Positions 22,605 to 33,840 of a stretch of DNA of 64,000 nt are shown here, one piece after another. Position numbers and translations under genes: made by a program. Positions within the stretch are counted from its first letter, which is position 1, and every line of letters starts with the position of its first letter. Source of the DNA: Mermis nigrescens (taxonomy: Eukaryota > Nematoda > Enoplea > Mermithida > Mermithidae); assembly GCA_036768485.1 (NCBI GenBank), contig JAVLUZ010000400.1, positions 1 through 64,000 of the forward strand. Direction: 5' to 3'. The notes below the pieces were generated by a model, which worked only from the letters and a program-made list of their open reading frames with translations, ran no database searches and had not been told where the DNA came from.

Positions 22605-22630
22605 TTTCTAATGCGACCGTATTTATAGTC

Positions 22631-23560
22631 TACAGTAAGAAAGACCATCGTTGTACAAAAAAATAAATAAAATAAAATACAATGCCGTAAATTATGATAA
22701 GAATTTAGATAAATGAAGTATCCGAAAGCCTACCAAAAATTTTTGTGAAATTTTTTTTGTAAAAAAATAAAAAATAAACACGCTTCAAAATTTTCAGAAC
22801 GAAAAATTCTTCAAGCCACAAAGTCCTCCTTTTAGATTTTTTCATCGAAAAATCTCAATGCACCTGACTAGTTATATTCTAAAAGTTATAAAACTATGTT
22901 TAATCGACTATTAATAATTTTATTTATGTGCGCTTATTTTCACTATTTTGAGTACATATTTAATTTATTCTTGTCATTTTTTAAAAATAAACATGCAGTA
23001 AAAATATTACTTCCGTTATTTTTATTTTTTGTTGCCTATTACTCAATAATTAATAAAAATTGTATATACCTATTACTCAATAATTAATAATAATTAATAA
23101 GTATCATAAGAAAATTTTAACTCTTCAAAATCAATAAAATTATGTACTTTAAGGCTTTTGTTAGTATTTTGTCACTATTTTGACAACTTATATCAATTAT
23201 CAATTTTTCATGCCAATCTTTTGAAGTATTCGGCTTTTTAAATTTTTAGTTTGTAAACGAGATTTCTGAAATCCATATCAGTAAATTTGAAATTTAAGCA
23301 CCGAAAATTCACAGAACTCATATTTTACGAAACTGGCGAATTTCTGATCGCAAGGAGTACTTTTATGCCACATAGTGTAAAGTAGAAGTTTTTAATATTA
23401 CATAAAACTTTTTAAGATAACATTAATCTTTGCAACTGGCTTCAATTAATTAACCGAATGAAACAAATAATGTGGTTTGTAATACCTACTCCCTCGTTCA
23501 TTGCATTTAACTTATAATATTATGCATATTTCCATTTTCTTTATATTTTATTTTTACTCA
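22631..23560. other. AT-rich intron sequence, nothing seen
   Basis: Very AT-rich, with short homopolymer runs and an imperfect duplication of 'TATTACTCAATAATTAATAA' near 23036-23090. No gene or mobile element recognised. Confidence 0.4.
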
Positions 23561-23562
23561 TA

Positions 23563-23958
23563 CAGTGGTCGCCATGAAAGATGACGCGCTATCATCCACA
23601 GAATCATGATAGAAGATGCGTCGTGAGCACCACGTTACGTCCATCATGCACTATCATCTCTTTTTTCTATTAAGCGCCAGTAACCTCTATCATCCCTTTA
23701 ATCTGGCAATGCGGATGGCGCAATTTAGCTATTAATAGCGCCAGCAAGGAAGCGCGCACATGAATGCTGGCGCGCTTCCTTTTTGTTGGCGCTATTAGTA
23801 GCTAAATTGCGCCATCCGCATCACCAGATTAACGGGATGATAGAGGTTAATGGCGCTTAATAGAAAAAAGAGATGATAGCGCATGATGGACATAACGCGG
23901 CACATCCTCTATCATAATTCTGAGGATGATAGCGTGTCATCTTTCATGGCGACAACTG
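23563..23958. mobile_element. Palindromic Tc1/mariner-type MITE, copy 1
   Basis: 396 bp, near-perfect palindrome over its whole length, starting CAGTGGTCGCCATGAAAGAT and ending in the mirror image. TA flanks both ends. CAGT ends plus TA target sites are typical of Tc1/mariner. The whole unit can fold into one long hairpin with a tip near AAGCGCGCACATGAATGCTGG. Confidence 0.88.
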
Positions 23959-23960
23959 TA

Positions 23961-24999
23961 CTTCTATTTTCTTATATTTATACGGCATATTTTTATTTTT
24001 TAGAGCTTTGCTGAAAGCGACATACGACATAAATGCGGAATTTGAACGACCAATCAAAATATTTGAATTTAATATTTGGTTCTTGAATTCTAAAAAATTC
24101 AGCCCGAATTATACATTGAAAAAATCGAAGTCGATTAAAAATTTTGATTCACACTCTTATATTGAAGCAATGGATTACGCCAAATGAAAGCATATTACGG
24201 TTTACAAAATTCCCTAAATATGAAAATTTCAGTTTAAATTAAAATCTAAATATTTCAATTTTTTAAATTTGAAATGCGATTTAAAACGAGGTGGATTTTC
24301 TTACTTCCTCTCTGATATCCGAAGCGAGGTTGAAAATAAGATCGATTGTTATAAGATCTGAAGTGATAAAAAAATACAAAAAATGATGCGGCGTCAAAAG
24401 ACAGGGAAACAATGACGTAAACGAGCAAAAAAGAATAGACTTACCGTAGTGCAGACTTATTGCAGGCGCAGCTACAGTATCCCATAAATCTGAATATCTT
24501 TGCTTATCAATCTAGTAAATCTAATGTATACAGCTTAAACCCGTGGATAGATGTCACACAACACATTAATTTATATCTATCTGAGAGGCTCGTATGGAAA
24601 CTCAATTCATCGCTTCGATTCAATCTTATGGTCCATAATAAGGACACAACCCCGTCGCAAACTATATATTTCATTAGACAACTGTGTTCAAAGCACATGT
24701 AGCTGCCTGAGCCAGGGTCTGTATTCTGAAGAGCGTCCTAAAACTAGATGAAAAACCCATTTTCTATGAAACACTATCCATTGGCAAAGGTCGCAAAAAT
24801 TGAACATTTCAATTATTTAATTTTGGGGTCAGGCGGGAAGTTTCTATTTTTGGGATCCGGAAAATCTTCTCACTCATAAGCGTAATATACGACTAAGGCT
24901 TACATAACGACTTGATTTTCAATACGATCTTTATTATTGCCCTATTTAACAGATAGTGGCGGATCCAGGATTATCGTGAATGAGGGAAGGGTAGGGTAC
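23961..24999. other. Intron sequence, family E fragment
   Basis: No exon seen. GTGGCGGATCCAGGATTATC at about 24957 is one end of a family E-type MITE. Confidence 0.4.
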
Positions 25000-25421
25000 C
25001 ATACATGAACATAGGGGGAGGGTGAGAGGGGTATTATTAACCCATTGAAGGGTTAGCCGGACAGGTAGTGTCTGGCGACTTTGAGTGGATGGAACGTGTT
25101 TTTGCATCATTATTGAGGTCAAAAGCAGTAAAAACGTCAAATTGTTTTCAACGCTTTGCTGCCAGATTTCTACTTTTAAGTACATTTTACTCAAAAGGCG
25201 TCAGAAATTAATAAATTTTTGCATTTTTCAGCGTTGGAAGTAATATAATGCAGTCAAAATGGACTAAAAATGATTTTAAAATGCGATTTTACCACGAAAA
25301 AAACGTTTTATAGGCCATTTCGACTATTTTGATTGTTAGAACAGCAAAAAAATCGTGAACACTGTTTTAGATTTTTAGGATTTCGGCACCCCCGCCGACC
25401 CTGACCTTGTGCACCTATATG
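25000..25421. mobile_element. hAT-like MITE, family C (reverse orientation)
   Basis: 422 bp, from CATACATGAACATAGGGGG to CCTTGTGCACCTATATG. Flanked by TAGGGTAC and TAGGGTAA (7 of 8). It is the reverse of the copies at 5547 and 31731. Confidence 0.8.
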
Positions 25422-25876
25422 TAGGGTAACCAAACTTCTAAAAAAAGAGACAGCATATCCAAAAATTAGCCCTTGACGAGCAGAATGGCGTTTTTATTCA
25501 GTGTTTTAGGTTGCCTAATTTTATTTAGAATCACATTAGGTGCAACATTTTTTCGAAAAATTTTAAAGTATTTGACAATTTTGTTATAAAAAGTCGTTGA
25601 AATTTTTCTGACTCTAGCGAAAATTCGATGCGAAGCGCCGGAAAATTAGCGAAATTTAGGCGGAAAGATGTTAAGAAGTTTAAATTATTGATCGATTTCC
25701 TGTTTTTATAGCACTTGACACAGAGCGTCGAACTTTTATGAAAGTTTTGATTGAAAGTAGAATTGAATTATGCTACAATAGCTGCTCTTGCTCTTGAAAT
25801 CATTTCAAAATATATTCCTTAAGCAAAAATAAGGCTTTCAGGCCACCGATAAAGTAAGGAAATGTCACTAAAGATT
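25422..25876. other. Intron sequence, no feature
   Basis: AT-rich sequence with GCGAAGCGCCGG near 25632, one of many related short palindromes. No exon seen. Confidence 0.35.
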
Positions 25877-26270
25877 CAGTGGTCGCCATGAAAGATGACG
25901 CGCTATCATCCTCAGAATTATTATAGAAGATGCGTTGTGAGCGCCGTGTTACGTCAATCACGCGCTATCATCTCTTTTTCTCTATTAAGCGCCATTAACC
26001 CCTATCATCTCCTTAATCTGGCGATAGGACGGCGCAATTTAGCATTAAGCGCCAACAAGGAAGCGCACACGTGAATGCTGGCGCGCTTCCTTCTTGTTGG
26101 TGCTATTAATAGCTAAATTGCGCCGTCCGCATCGCCAGATTAACGGGATGATAGAGGTTAATGGCGCTTAATAGGTAAAAAGAGATGATAGCGCATGATG
26201 GACGTAATGCAGCGCATCCTCTATCATAATTCTGAGGATGATAGCGCATCATCTTTCATGGCGACCACTG
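25877..26270. mobile_element. Palindromic Tc1/mariner-type MITE, copy 2
   Basis: 394 bp, same family as 23563-23958 and strongly similar throughout. It ends CCACTG followed by TA, while the left flank reads TT, so one target base has mutated. The two copies lie in the same CHTOP intron, 1.9 kb apart. Confidence 0.85.
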
Positions 26271-27713
26271 TATTTGAAAATCTATGATCACTGACGGCTA
26301 AAAGTCATTGCACATTATAGGAGGGGCAGCCCCTTGTTTTTTTCGCAATTTTTTGATGCCAATGGATAGTGCTCCATTAAAAACGTTTAAAAATGGTGTT
26401 TTTTCGCCATACCACCATTTTAAAGGCAATTTTTTACCTTTGAAAAAATCTTGCACCCCCCAGAGCTTTGATGCCGCCCACCTTTGGTATGGGGGTATCC
26501 CGCTATCACAACTTTTGAAAGGCATCCTCCCTCAGGCCATTTGCGGACCTAGACCTATTGTTGGAATTATAAAATAGTGCCAAACGATGCCCAGCAGTAT
26601 AATCTGAAGTATTTTTTGAGTATTACTCTGTCCGCTCATTCATTCAGACAGTTTTTTGTCCATTATTTCTTTGCATATTTGATAGTCCAAGTCATTCCAT
26701 CATTCTTATCATTTTTTTCATGCAAACTTAATCATGAATATTCAATGAAATTAAAATATGACGAATTAAAGCATCTTTAAGGGTTTTTCTGACGAGGGAG
26801 GGGTTAGGAACGACAAAAATATAAAAAAATCAATTTAAACTCTTGATTTTAATCGCCATTAATAGCCGTAAAAATTAGTCGTTTGCCCCCCCCCCAAGGA
26901 AACTCGCTTCAACCCCTCCTAGAATTTTTGACCGTGTGTATCTATGATTTTGTTTTATTATTTACACAAGCCACAAAAATGACTATAACGTCAATTCCGT
27001 TGCGTTTAAACCATACTACATGTAACAGGGGTGGGATGGGCATTTCCTCACCGGAGGCTGATTGTCCCTCCAACCCCATCGTTATAAAATTTGTGAGCCC
27101 CCTTTTTTGAACAGAATTGGATTTTTAGTTTTTAGATTATTTTTGGCCGTTTTCGGCCAGAAGTTGAAGCAAATTCACTCCTTCTAAAAACGGCCACGGA
27201 ATCCTCACTCACCCGAAATTTCAAGCCGTCAAACGTATGGCGTAATCAAAAATTTTGCACGCTTTATACCACAAGATGTATGTAATGGCTCGAAATTTTG
27301 GGCGGCGGTTCCCGGCCAAATTTATAAGGAGGCTGGTGAAGGACTTCCAATTTTTTGGTCAGAAACAACCGAAAAACGCCAAAAAATTCGATTTGTTCCA
27401 AAAATTACGGAGAAGGGGGGGGTAAAAAATTTTCGGCTTTGGAGGATAGGGGACAACCGACTTTGGGTGGGGAACAAGCACGTAGCTGGCCCTCCTATTC
27501 AGGGGGACCAACACTAATTTTGGGGGTCTAAGCCAAAAATAGCACAAAATATCGTGTAAAAAGTCCTACTTTTTCTGAATTTGGGGGGGGGGTCCGGACC
27601 CCCCCAGTGCCCCACAGCTACGTGACTGGTGGGGAAATCCCCCACTCCCCATCTACACACATGCTTTATATGAAAAATAAGAGGGAAGAGTATGTCAAAG
27701 ACAACTTTCGAAC
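26271..27713. other. CHTOP-like intron 3 with MITE debris
   Basis: Contains a family A fragment at about 26325-26490 and family B copies at about 27013-27245 and 27280-27664. The latter is split by the family D insertion at 27475. No exon seen. Confidence 0.5.
27475..27628. mobile_element. hAT-like MITE, family D, nested in a family B copy
   Basis: 154 bp from CAAGCACGTAGCTGGCC to CAGCTACGTGACTG. GTGGGGAA flanks both sides exactly. The flanking octamer belongs to the family B copy, so D inserted into B. Confidence 0.88.
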
Positions 27714-27868
27714 CTTTGCTGCCTAAAAAATCTGTTTCTTGGTCGATAGCCGTTGAAATAATTAGTGAAATCGCCATAGAAACGATGATCTAATTCGGAG
27801 CGATTGTACCAGGGCGGAAAGCTGATCCGACTCAGAACACCCAAACGTTGCCTCACCGGCCTGGACAT
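27714..27868 (-). CDS. Chtop: CHTOP-like protein, exon 3
   Basis: Central exon of the CHTOP homologue. Acceptor TCTAATTATAG, donor CAAAG/GTTCG. It encodes 51 residues plus two bases of an Arg codon that exon 4 completes. The peptide begins MSRPVRQRLGVLSRI, matching the short 'QRLG' helix conserved in CHTOP just before its Arg/Gly-rich part. It then continues as an Arg/Tyr/Phe/Asn-rich stretch (FNGYRPRNRFFRQQ) in place of the long RGG region of vertebrate proteins. The loss of classic RGG repeats is notable, since those are the PRMT1 methylation sites in vertebrates. Confidence 0.78.
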
Positions 27869-28190
27869 CTATAATTAGAAATACCCAGAAAATAATTGGC
27901 TCTTAAACACACTCTCATATTTTCGCATGTTCCGATAAGACATACTATTTACGTGTAATTAAAATCAAGACAAGCTTAAAGCCAAAAATACAATAATTGG
28001 CTTTCATTTCCACACGGAGTAATGCATAATACTGGCGCAGCGCAAAAGTTTTCCCACCGTGTAAACCTGCGCGAAATACGGCTTAGGTTATCAGCCTTGA
28101 TACGATCGGATCGTAATGAATGATTTTTAAGCGATTGATACTTCCATGATATAGAGTAAGGATAGTTATGTAGCACAGGGCAAAAATAGA
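27869..28190. other. CHTOP-like intron 2, part
   Basis: No exon accepted. Minus-strand text near 28050-28090 has weak splice-like boundaries but no phase support. Confidence 0.35.
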
Positions 28191-28365
28191 CGGGCACGTA
28201 GCTGGCCGTCTTATTTTGGGGAGACCGACACCAAAATTTTTGGGGTACTTAGCCCAAAAAGGACAAAATAGCACAAAATAAGGTTTAAAAAGTCCTATTA
28301 TTCCGATTTTTCTAAATTTTTGGGGTACGAACGAACCCCCCATTCCCCCGAGAGATACGTGCCTG
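28191..28365. mobile_element. hAT-like MITE, family D, exact 8-bp duplication
   Basis: 175 bp from CGGGCACGTAGCTGGCC to GAGATACGTGCCTG. AAAATAGA lies on both sides. Confidence 0.88.
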
Positions 28366-28784
28366 AAAATAGATAAAAATCAAGACGCGTAGATTTGCAA
28401 AAGTGTAGACAGCAGCGTAGCTGGCCTTCGAAATTGATGGGTGAGGGGAAATTTCGGACTCTGACATCTCAGCAACGACTTGTAGATAGACAGACATAGA
28501 GTTTTTTCAGCTTTTCTCAATAATATCTACACATTAAAAAAAATTGAGCTTCAAAAAAATTCACCGTGCTTTCAATTATATGTTATATTTTCGGATTATT
28601 AGCTCAAAAAGCTACGCTACGCCCCGAGTGTAAAGTTAAAAAATTAAAGAATAATATGGAATGGAATTGATAATGGACTACGCCGATTTTATGCATACCA
28701 AAGCGAAGCGTGCATGTGCTAATTTTCGAGCTTTTCTCAACGTTCCAACTTTTAAATGGACAATGCAGATTGCAGATATTTATA
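28366..28784. other. Intron sequence with MITE-like fragment
   Basis: 'AGCGTAGCTGGCCTTCG' near 28411 and 'AAGCTACGCTACGCC' near 28609 look like ends of another short inverted-repeat element. Boundaries not settled. Confidence 0.35.
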
Positions 28785-29376
28785 CAGGGTGGGCCAAAAA
28801 AGGCTACATTCCAATTCAACAGGTCATAACTTCAGCTGATGTGAACATGAGATGATAGAACTGGCAACATTAGATAGATAAAAGTGTCTTCTTTCGAATC
28901 GTGTAAAAAATTTTGGCCAGATATCAATGCTTCGAGCGCTACAGCAATTAGTTTACACCCCACTTTAATATTGTTTAAAGGCCAATAGCGTCATTGGTCC
29001 TGCCATCAATTTGCATCCTATTTTCACGATATCTTGAAATTTTTGCACTCAGTAGGAAGCGTATCTACTCTGGTGGTTTAAAAAATGTGCTACCTAATTT
29101 TTGTGAAGGAATTTATTGTCAAACAGGTCAAAAAAGGATTCCTACATACGCAGTTATGTGATACAATGCGGAAACTCTGAGGTTAGAACAATATCAAAGT
29201 GAGGTGTAAACAAATAGCCCTAGTGCACGAAACGCTGGCAGCTGGCCAAAATTTTTTACACGATTCGAAAGAAGACACATTTATCTATCTAATGTTGCAG
29301 TTCTAACGTCTCATGTTCACATCAGCTGAAGTCATGACCTGTTGAATTGGAATGTAGCCTTTTTTGGCCCACCCTG
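28785..29376. mobile_element. Tc1/mariner-type MITE with ~160-bp terminal inverted repeats
   Basis: 592 bp. The left end CAGGGTGGGCCAAAAAAGGC is mirrored at the right end, with inverted similarity over roughly 160 bp. TA flanks both sides. The interior (28945-29210) has no coding capacity. Immediately to the right, TACAGTGCCGCACAAAAGT looks like one end of a different Tc1/mariner element. Confidence 0.85.
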
Positions 29377-29380
29377 TATA

Positions 29381-30721
29381 CAGTGCCGCACAAAAGTCCA
29401 GCCTCCCTAAGTGCACAATGACGATTCCATAACTGTTTCTTTGTTCGATAAGCGTTGGTTTTGAGCAAATCTTGCACAAGTTTTTCGAATTTTGCATTAG
29501 TTCTCAAGGGGGGGGGGTGTAAAAAGGATAAAAACTGCGAGTGTATAGACAGATTTTGGTCGCGTTTTCGTCATCTTTATGTCTGCCAATAACTCCGGGT
29601 GGTTCCTGTGTAATCTGCATACAAGAAATCTAACTGTGACATTAATTTTTGCTCTAAGACTCTGATTTTAGTAAAATGATGAAAGGAAAGAGTCTTTCTC
29701 TAACAAAATGAGCCGAAATTGGGAATTTCTTCGACAGAACAAAACTATTGAAAAAAGAGATTGCATGACGATTGAGTGTTGATCCTAAATCGAATGTTAT
29801 TGAAAAATTTGAAAGCGAGGATGGTGCATCTAGCTGTTTTATGGACGCTAAGAGGCCCAGTAGAACGAAAAAATTGAACAATGGCGACTGCTAAAATTAG
29901 CTCATACGCATTTTTGCCCTTTTTTAGTATTTCTGATCAAAATTAGCTTTTTATCCCTCTGAAAAATAGCCTTGTTCCTGCGCGCAAAATTTTGATTAGG
30001 CACGTATGATCGTCGACAATAATAAAAACGACAGTAGAATAGCAGGCGCGGAACTGTTGGGGAGGATACGGGCTGAATAGTCCGTCGGAAATTTTGAGAG
30101 TACGAGTATTTTTTGTAAGAATCTTTGGAAGGAAAAATTGAAAATCCTAAACGCATATTAGATAGAGCGGAAGGATAGATTTTAGCTTGATTTTAAGCTG
30201 ATAGCAGTGTTTTTTTGTATTCGGCAAAGATTTTTTGCCGATGTACAAAGACTTTTCACAACCGTCTTTGTACATGTACAAAGATTTTTGGGAAGACGGA
30301 AAGTGCAAAAAAGGTTTAAAATTCGTAAAAATTTTCGGCGTGTTCTATATATCTTTATAATGTCTGAAATTGCAATTTGAAAGGAAAAATGTCAATTTTC
30401 TGGGCGCTTGCGCCGTTTTGAAACGATTATTAGTGATTTTTGCCCCCAGAAACCCATAAATTAGGTAAAATACACTACCAAAGGTCGAACAACTGTTTTT
30501 GCCATACTAAAATCGCTACTGTACTATATTATAGTACCCAAAAATTTGTGTGTACAAAACGTACAAAGACTTTTAGGGACCATCTTTATACATGTACAAC
30601 CGGACGTTGTACAAAAAACACTGGCTGATGGGCCCAGAATTTTCCGCTACTTTCAGAATAAATTTTTCGATTTTTTTAAAATATTTTTCCTCCATAAAGG
30701 TCACCGAGAGACGCTGAAATA
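29381..30721. other. CHTOP-like intron 2 with dispersed repeats
   Basis: Around 30210-30560 are blocks shared with 50390-50860 (TTTGTACATGTACAAAGA, 'TTAGGTAAAATACACTACCAAAGGTCG', GGCGCTTGCGCC), so this is a relative of part of the hAT element at 49.9 kb. No exon seen. Confidence 0.45.
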
Positions 30722-30910
30722 CAGTGGCAGATCTAGGATTTTCCTAAGGGGGCGGTACCCCTAAGGGGGGGGGGGGCGGAACCCTGACATGGGCGGAAAA
30801 ATTAGCCGTTTTAACTCAAAAATCGCTAAAAATCGCTCAAAAATGCTAATTTTGCGCACTATTTTGGGCCAATGGGGGAGGGGCGGCCGCCCCCCCTAAA
30901 TCCGCCCCTG
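30722..30910. mobile_element. hAT-like MITE, family E
   Basis: 189 bp from CAGTGGCAGATCTAGGATTTTCC to AAATCCGCCCCTG. Flanked by CTGAAATA and CTAAAATA (7 of 8). The interior is made of G and C runs around GGGCGGCCGCCCC. Confidence 0.82.
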
Positions 30911-31730
30911 CTAAAATATACCATCTTTGTATCTGTCTACAAATGCTTGTTGAGGATATTTGATATCAAAAGTTTAGTCCCCCCAAATTCATAAGGCTAG
31001 CTACTTTCGCTATTTTGTTCAATTTGTTCAGCTTTTTCCATTTTTCCAAAATTTTGTTCTTATGCTCTATAGAGATACAGCAACATGACCACAATTTTTC
31101 AGCCCTAATACCATACATGTAACAGCTCAAAAATTTGGGTGGGGGCCCCGGTCAATTTAAGGGGGATAAATGACTCCAATTTTTGGCCGAAAAGGCCAAA
31201 AAACCTTAAGACTAGAGCTGTACCAGGGCCTGGCCCCAGCAGCGGGGCCTCGGGCCCGGGCCAGTGCCTGGCTAAAGGCACATAGTTGGCCGTCCTATTT
31301 TGGGGAACCAACACCAATTTTGGGGAATAAGCCCAAAAAGGCCAAAAATGGCACAAAATAACGTTTAAAAAGTATTTTTCTGAATTTTAGGGGGTCCAGA
31401 CAGCCCCCAATTCACCCCAGAGGTACGTGCCTGCCAGGCTGGCCGCGACATCGGGGATTGAACAGGTTAATATTGTTCTTAAATTCCAATCGCTGCACTT
31501 GATTGATTGAATTAGCAAGTTCGAAACTTACGTAATGAACGGAAACTTGAATAATCCTATAAGTCACAATTTGATTTCGTTATAGATGTCAACGAATCAA
31601 GCGCCTTTAATTTTTTGAGACAAATCTAATGGAATTAATATTTAATTCAATCAATCAAGCCAACAAATTTGCTGCTAGCAACAATCATTGTTGAATAATG
31701 TCTATTTATAACTTTCAGTCACAGTTGCAT
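30911..31730. mobile_element. Mixed hAT-like fragments
   Basis: A family B fragment lies at about 31110-31205. At 31211, TAGAGCTGTACCAGGGCCTGGCC matches the terminus of the hAT element at 59591, followed by GCCTGG/GGGCCC-rich sequence. A family D copy (31275-31433, flanks CCTGGCTA and CCAGGCTG) has inserted into it. The other end of the TAGAGCTGT element was not found. Confidence 0.6.
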
Positions 31731-32149
31731 CATAGGTGCACAAGGTCAGGGTCGGCAGGTGGGGGGGGGTGAAATGCCAAAAATCTAAAACAGTAAATTT
31801 AACGTTCACGATTTTTTTGCTGTTTTAATGATCAAAATGGTCAAAATAACCTATAAAACGTTTTTCCGTGTTAATAACACATTTTAAAAGCATTTTTAGT
31901 TCATTTTGACTGCATTATATAACTTTTAACACTAAAAAATGCAAAAATTTATAAATTTTGGGCGCTTTTTGAGTAAAAAGTACTTCAAAGTACTAATCTG
32001 GCGCGAAGCGCCGGAAAACTTTCGACATTTTTACTGATTTCGATGTCAAAAATGATGCAGAACAAGACCTGTTTGCTCAAAATCGCCGGACAGTACCGGT
32101 CTAGCTGACCCTTCAGGGGGTAATACCCCCACCCCTATGTGCGTGTATG
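31731..32149. mobile_element. hAT-like MITE, family C, exact 8-bp duplication
   Basis: 419 bp from CATAGGTGCACAAGGTCAGG to CTATGTGCGTGTATG. AGTTGCAT flanks both ends. Same length and ends as 5547-5964. Confidence 0.9.
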
Positions 32150-33638
32150 AGTTGCATATGCAGAGCATTTACGGTCTGGGTCAGCCTGGTTTGGAAGCCA
32201 TACAGCTTTTTCGAGTTAAAATGGTATTGAAAATGGATAGAGATTTAAATAGCAAAATGTAATATTTCAGTCTCTGGGCAATTCCAATCATTTTCAGGTT
32301 TCGGGCCTTAATCTTACTAAATTTAGCGCAGAATTTTTCCCCCAACTACCCTAAGTGCACATCTCCTTGCAATCAGTGATCGGACCGGGGCCTCGGCAAG
32401 GCTTGGCGTTTATAAGAGTTTCGGCCTCGGCGCCGAGAGCGAAGCTGAAAAGTGCCGAAGCGCCGAGGGTTAAAATCAAATTTGAATAAGTTTAATATAT
32501 CCGTTGAATATTAACTATTTAGAATGCATCTGCAGTACAGCGGCTGTTTTTTACCTATAGGCATTTCCTATGCTTTTAGGCGCGTACGCAGTCACACCAA
32601 GTTACATACAGCAAAGTGCCAATTGATTATTCATATGATGACTAAGTTTTTATTCTCATGCTCGCTACATGGATCGGAAACACACATTCCTGTAGGGGTA
32701 AGGCAGGGGTATTACCCCCCCCCCCTCAGGGTACAAGACTCAAGTTACTGTCAGACGACTCTTGGTGAAGATCTTTTTAATATTTTTTAATTTAATTTTT
32801 AGTACGGCAAAACATGCATGTAGGAGCTCAAAATTTTCGATGAGGGGCTGCTCGACATACATGTAACGGCTGGAAATTTCGGATAGGGGTCCCTGGCCAT
32901 TTTTAGTGGAGGGTGGGGGGGTTAGCGATTTCAATTCTAGGTCAAAAATGGCAAAAACACCTAAAATGACCAACAAAGCGCAAGTTTTCGTCAAAAATTG
33001 GGAGGATGGGTCAAAATTTTCTGACGTTGGGGTTGGGGAGGACGTCCAACTCTGGGTGGGTGGGGAATCCCCCAAAGCCCCTGTTACACGTATATATGGT
33101 TTTCGGCGATTTTGAGGGGGGGATAAATGACCACTAATTTTTGGCCGAAAATCGCAAAACCGCACCTAAAGATGGCCAAAAAATGCAGGTTTTCGCCAAA
33201 AATCAATTTCAACTCATGCATTTATTTTTGGAGCCATTTTTATACAATGTTAAAATATTTTCTGGGACAAAGTGATATTAATTTCATCGTTTTTTAGTAT
33301 TTTTTAGGAAATTTCAAAACTTTTTTGGCGCTTCAGCGCAAAATATCGCGCGGAAAATGTAGGGACTGTGCAAAACGCGTTTTACCTTATTATTTTTTGT
33401 TATTTTCACATATTCTTTACTTTTCAAAGTTACTCTTAGTTTACACTCCTAAGTAAAAAGCTAGTGTAAACCCAAAATTATTTTAAACATGCAAGTAAAA
33501 ACGAGTGTAAAGCGCACCTATTTAGAATCGTGTAAAACGTGTTTAACCTTAATATTTTCTTTCAGTTTCACATATTCTCTACTTTTCAAAATTACTCCAA
33601 CTTTACACTCCCAAGTAAAAAGCTAGTGTAAACCGCAC
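32150..33638. other. CHTOP-like intron 2, upstream part
   Basis: 32385-32470 is a GC-rich palindromic patch (CCTCGGCGCCGAGAGCGAAGC) of the kind found at hAT ends. 32862-33100 is a family B copy. 33360-33480 and 33525-33640 are direct repeats ending AAGTAAAAAGCTAGTGTAAACC. The second abuts exon 2 of the CHTOP-like gene. Confidence 0.5.
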
Positions 33639-33840
33639 ATTTCTGGGCCGCGAATCCTTCTCGGCGCTGCGCCTGTCGTTCATTCGCCGGCGATTCGTCA
33701 AACGTCGATTGTACGATGACGTCGGCTCGTAAACGTCGCCGACGGGAGGAGCTTTTGGCGCGAATCGCCTGACGTCCAATCGAGCCATAATGACAGGCTG
33801 TTCGACGTTTTGCACTTTTTTAGGTGAAATATCCGAAAAT
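33639..33840 (-). CDS. Chtop: CHTOP-like protein, exon 2
   Basis: 202-base exon. The acceptor TTTTTTCGCAG is strong. Its first base completes the Arg codon of exon 1, giving the conserved LNERF junction. It encodes 67 residues, beginning FSDISPKK and including TSSYNRRLTNRRRMNDRRS. That stretch corresponds to the 'ARNRRLAxxMxNRPS' helix of known CHTOP proteins. The exon is GC-richer than its surroundings. The inferred donor AAT/GTGCGG is weak and lies right at the edge of a repeat, so a transposon may have altered this splice site. The phase to exon 3 is nevertheless correct. Confidence 0.78.

Noticed and set aside
29902..30156. 84-residue basic minus-strand frame
   Set aside because: No splice or homology support and composition fits chance in AT-rich DNA.
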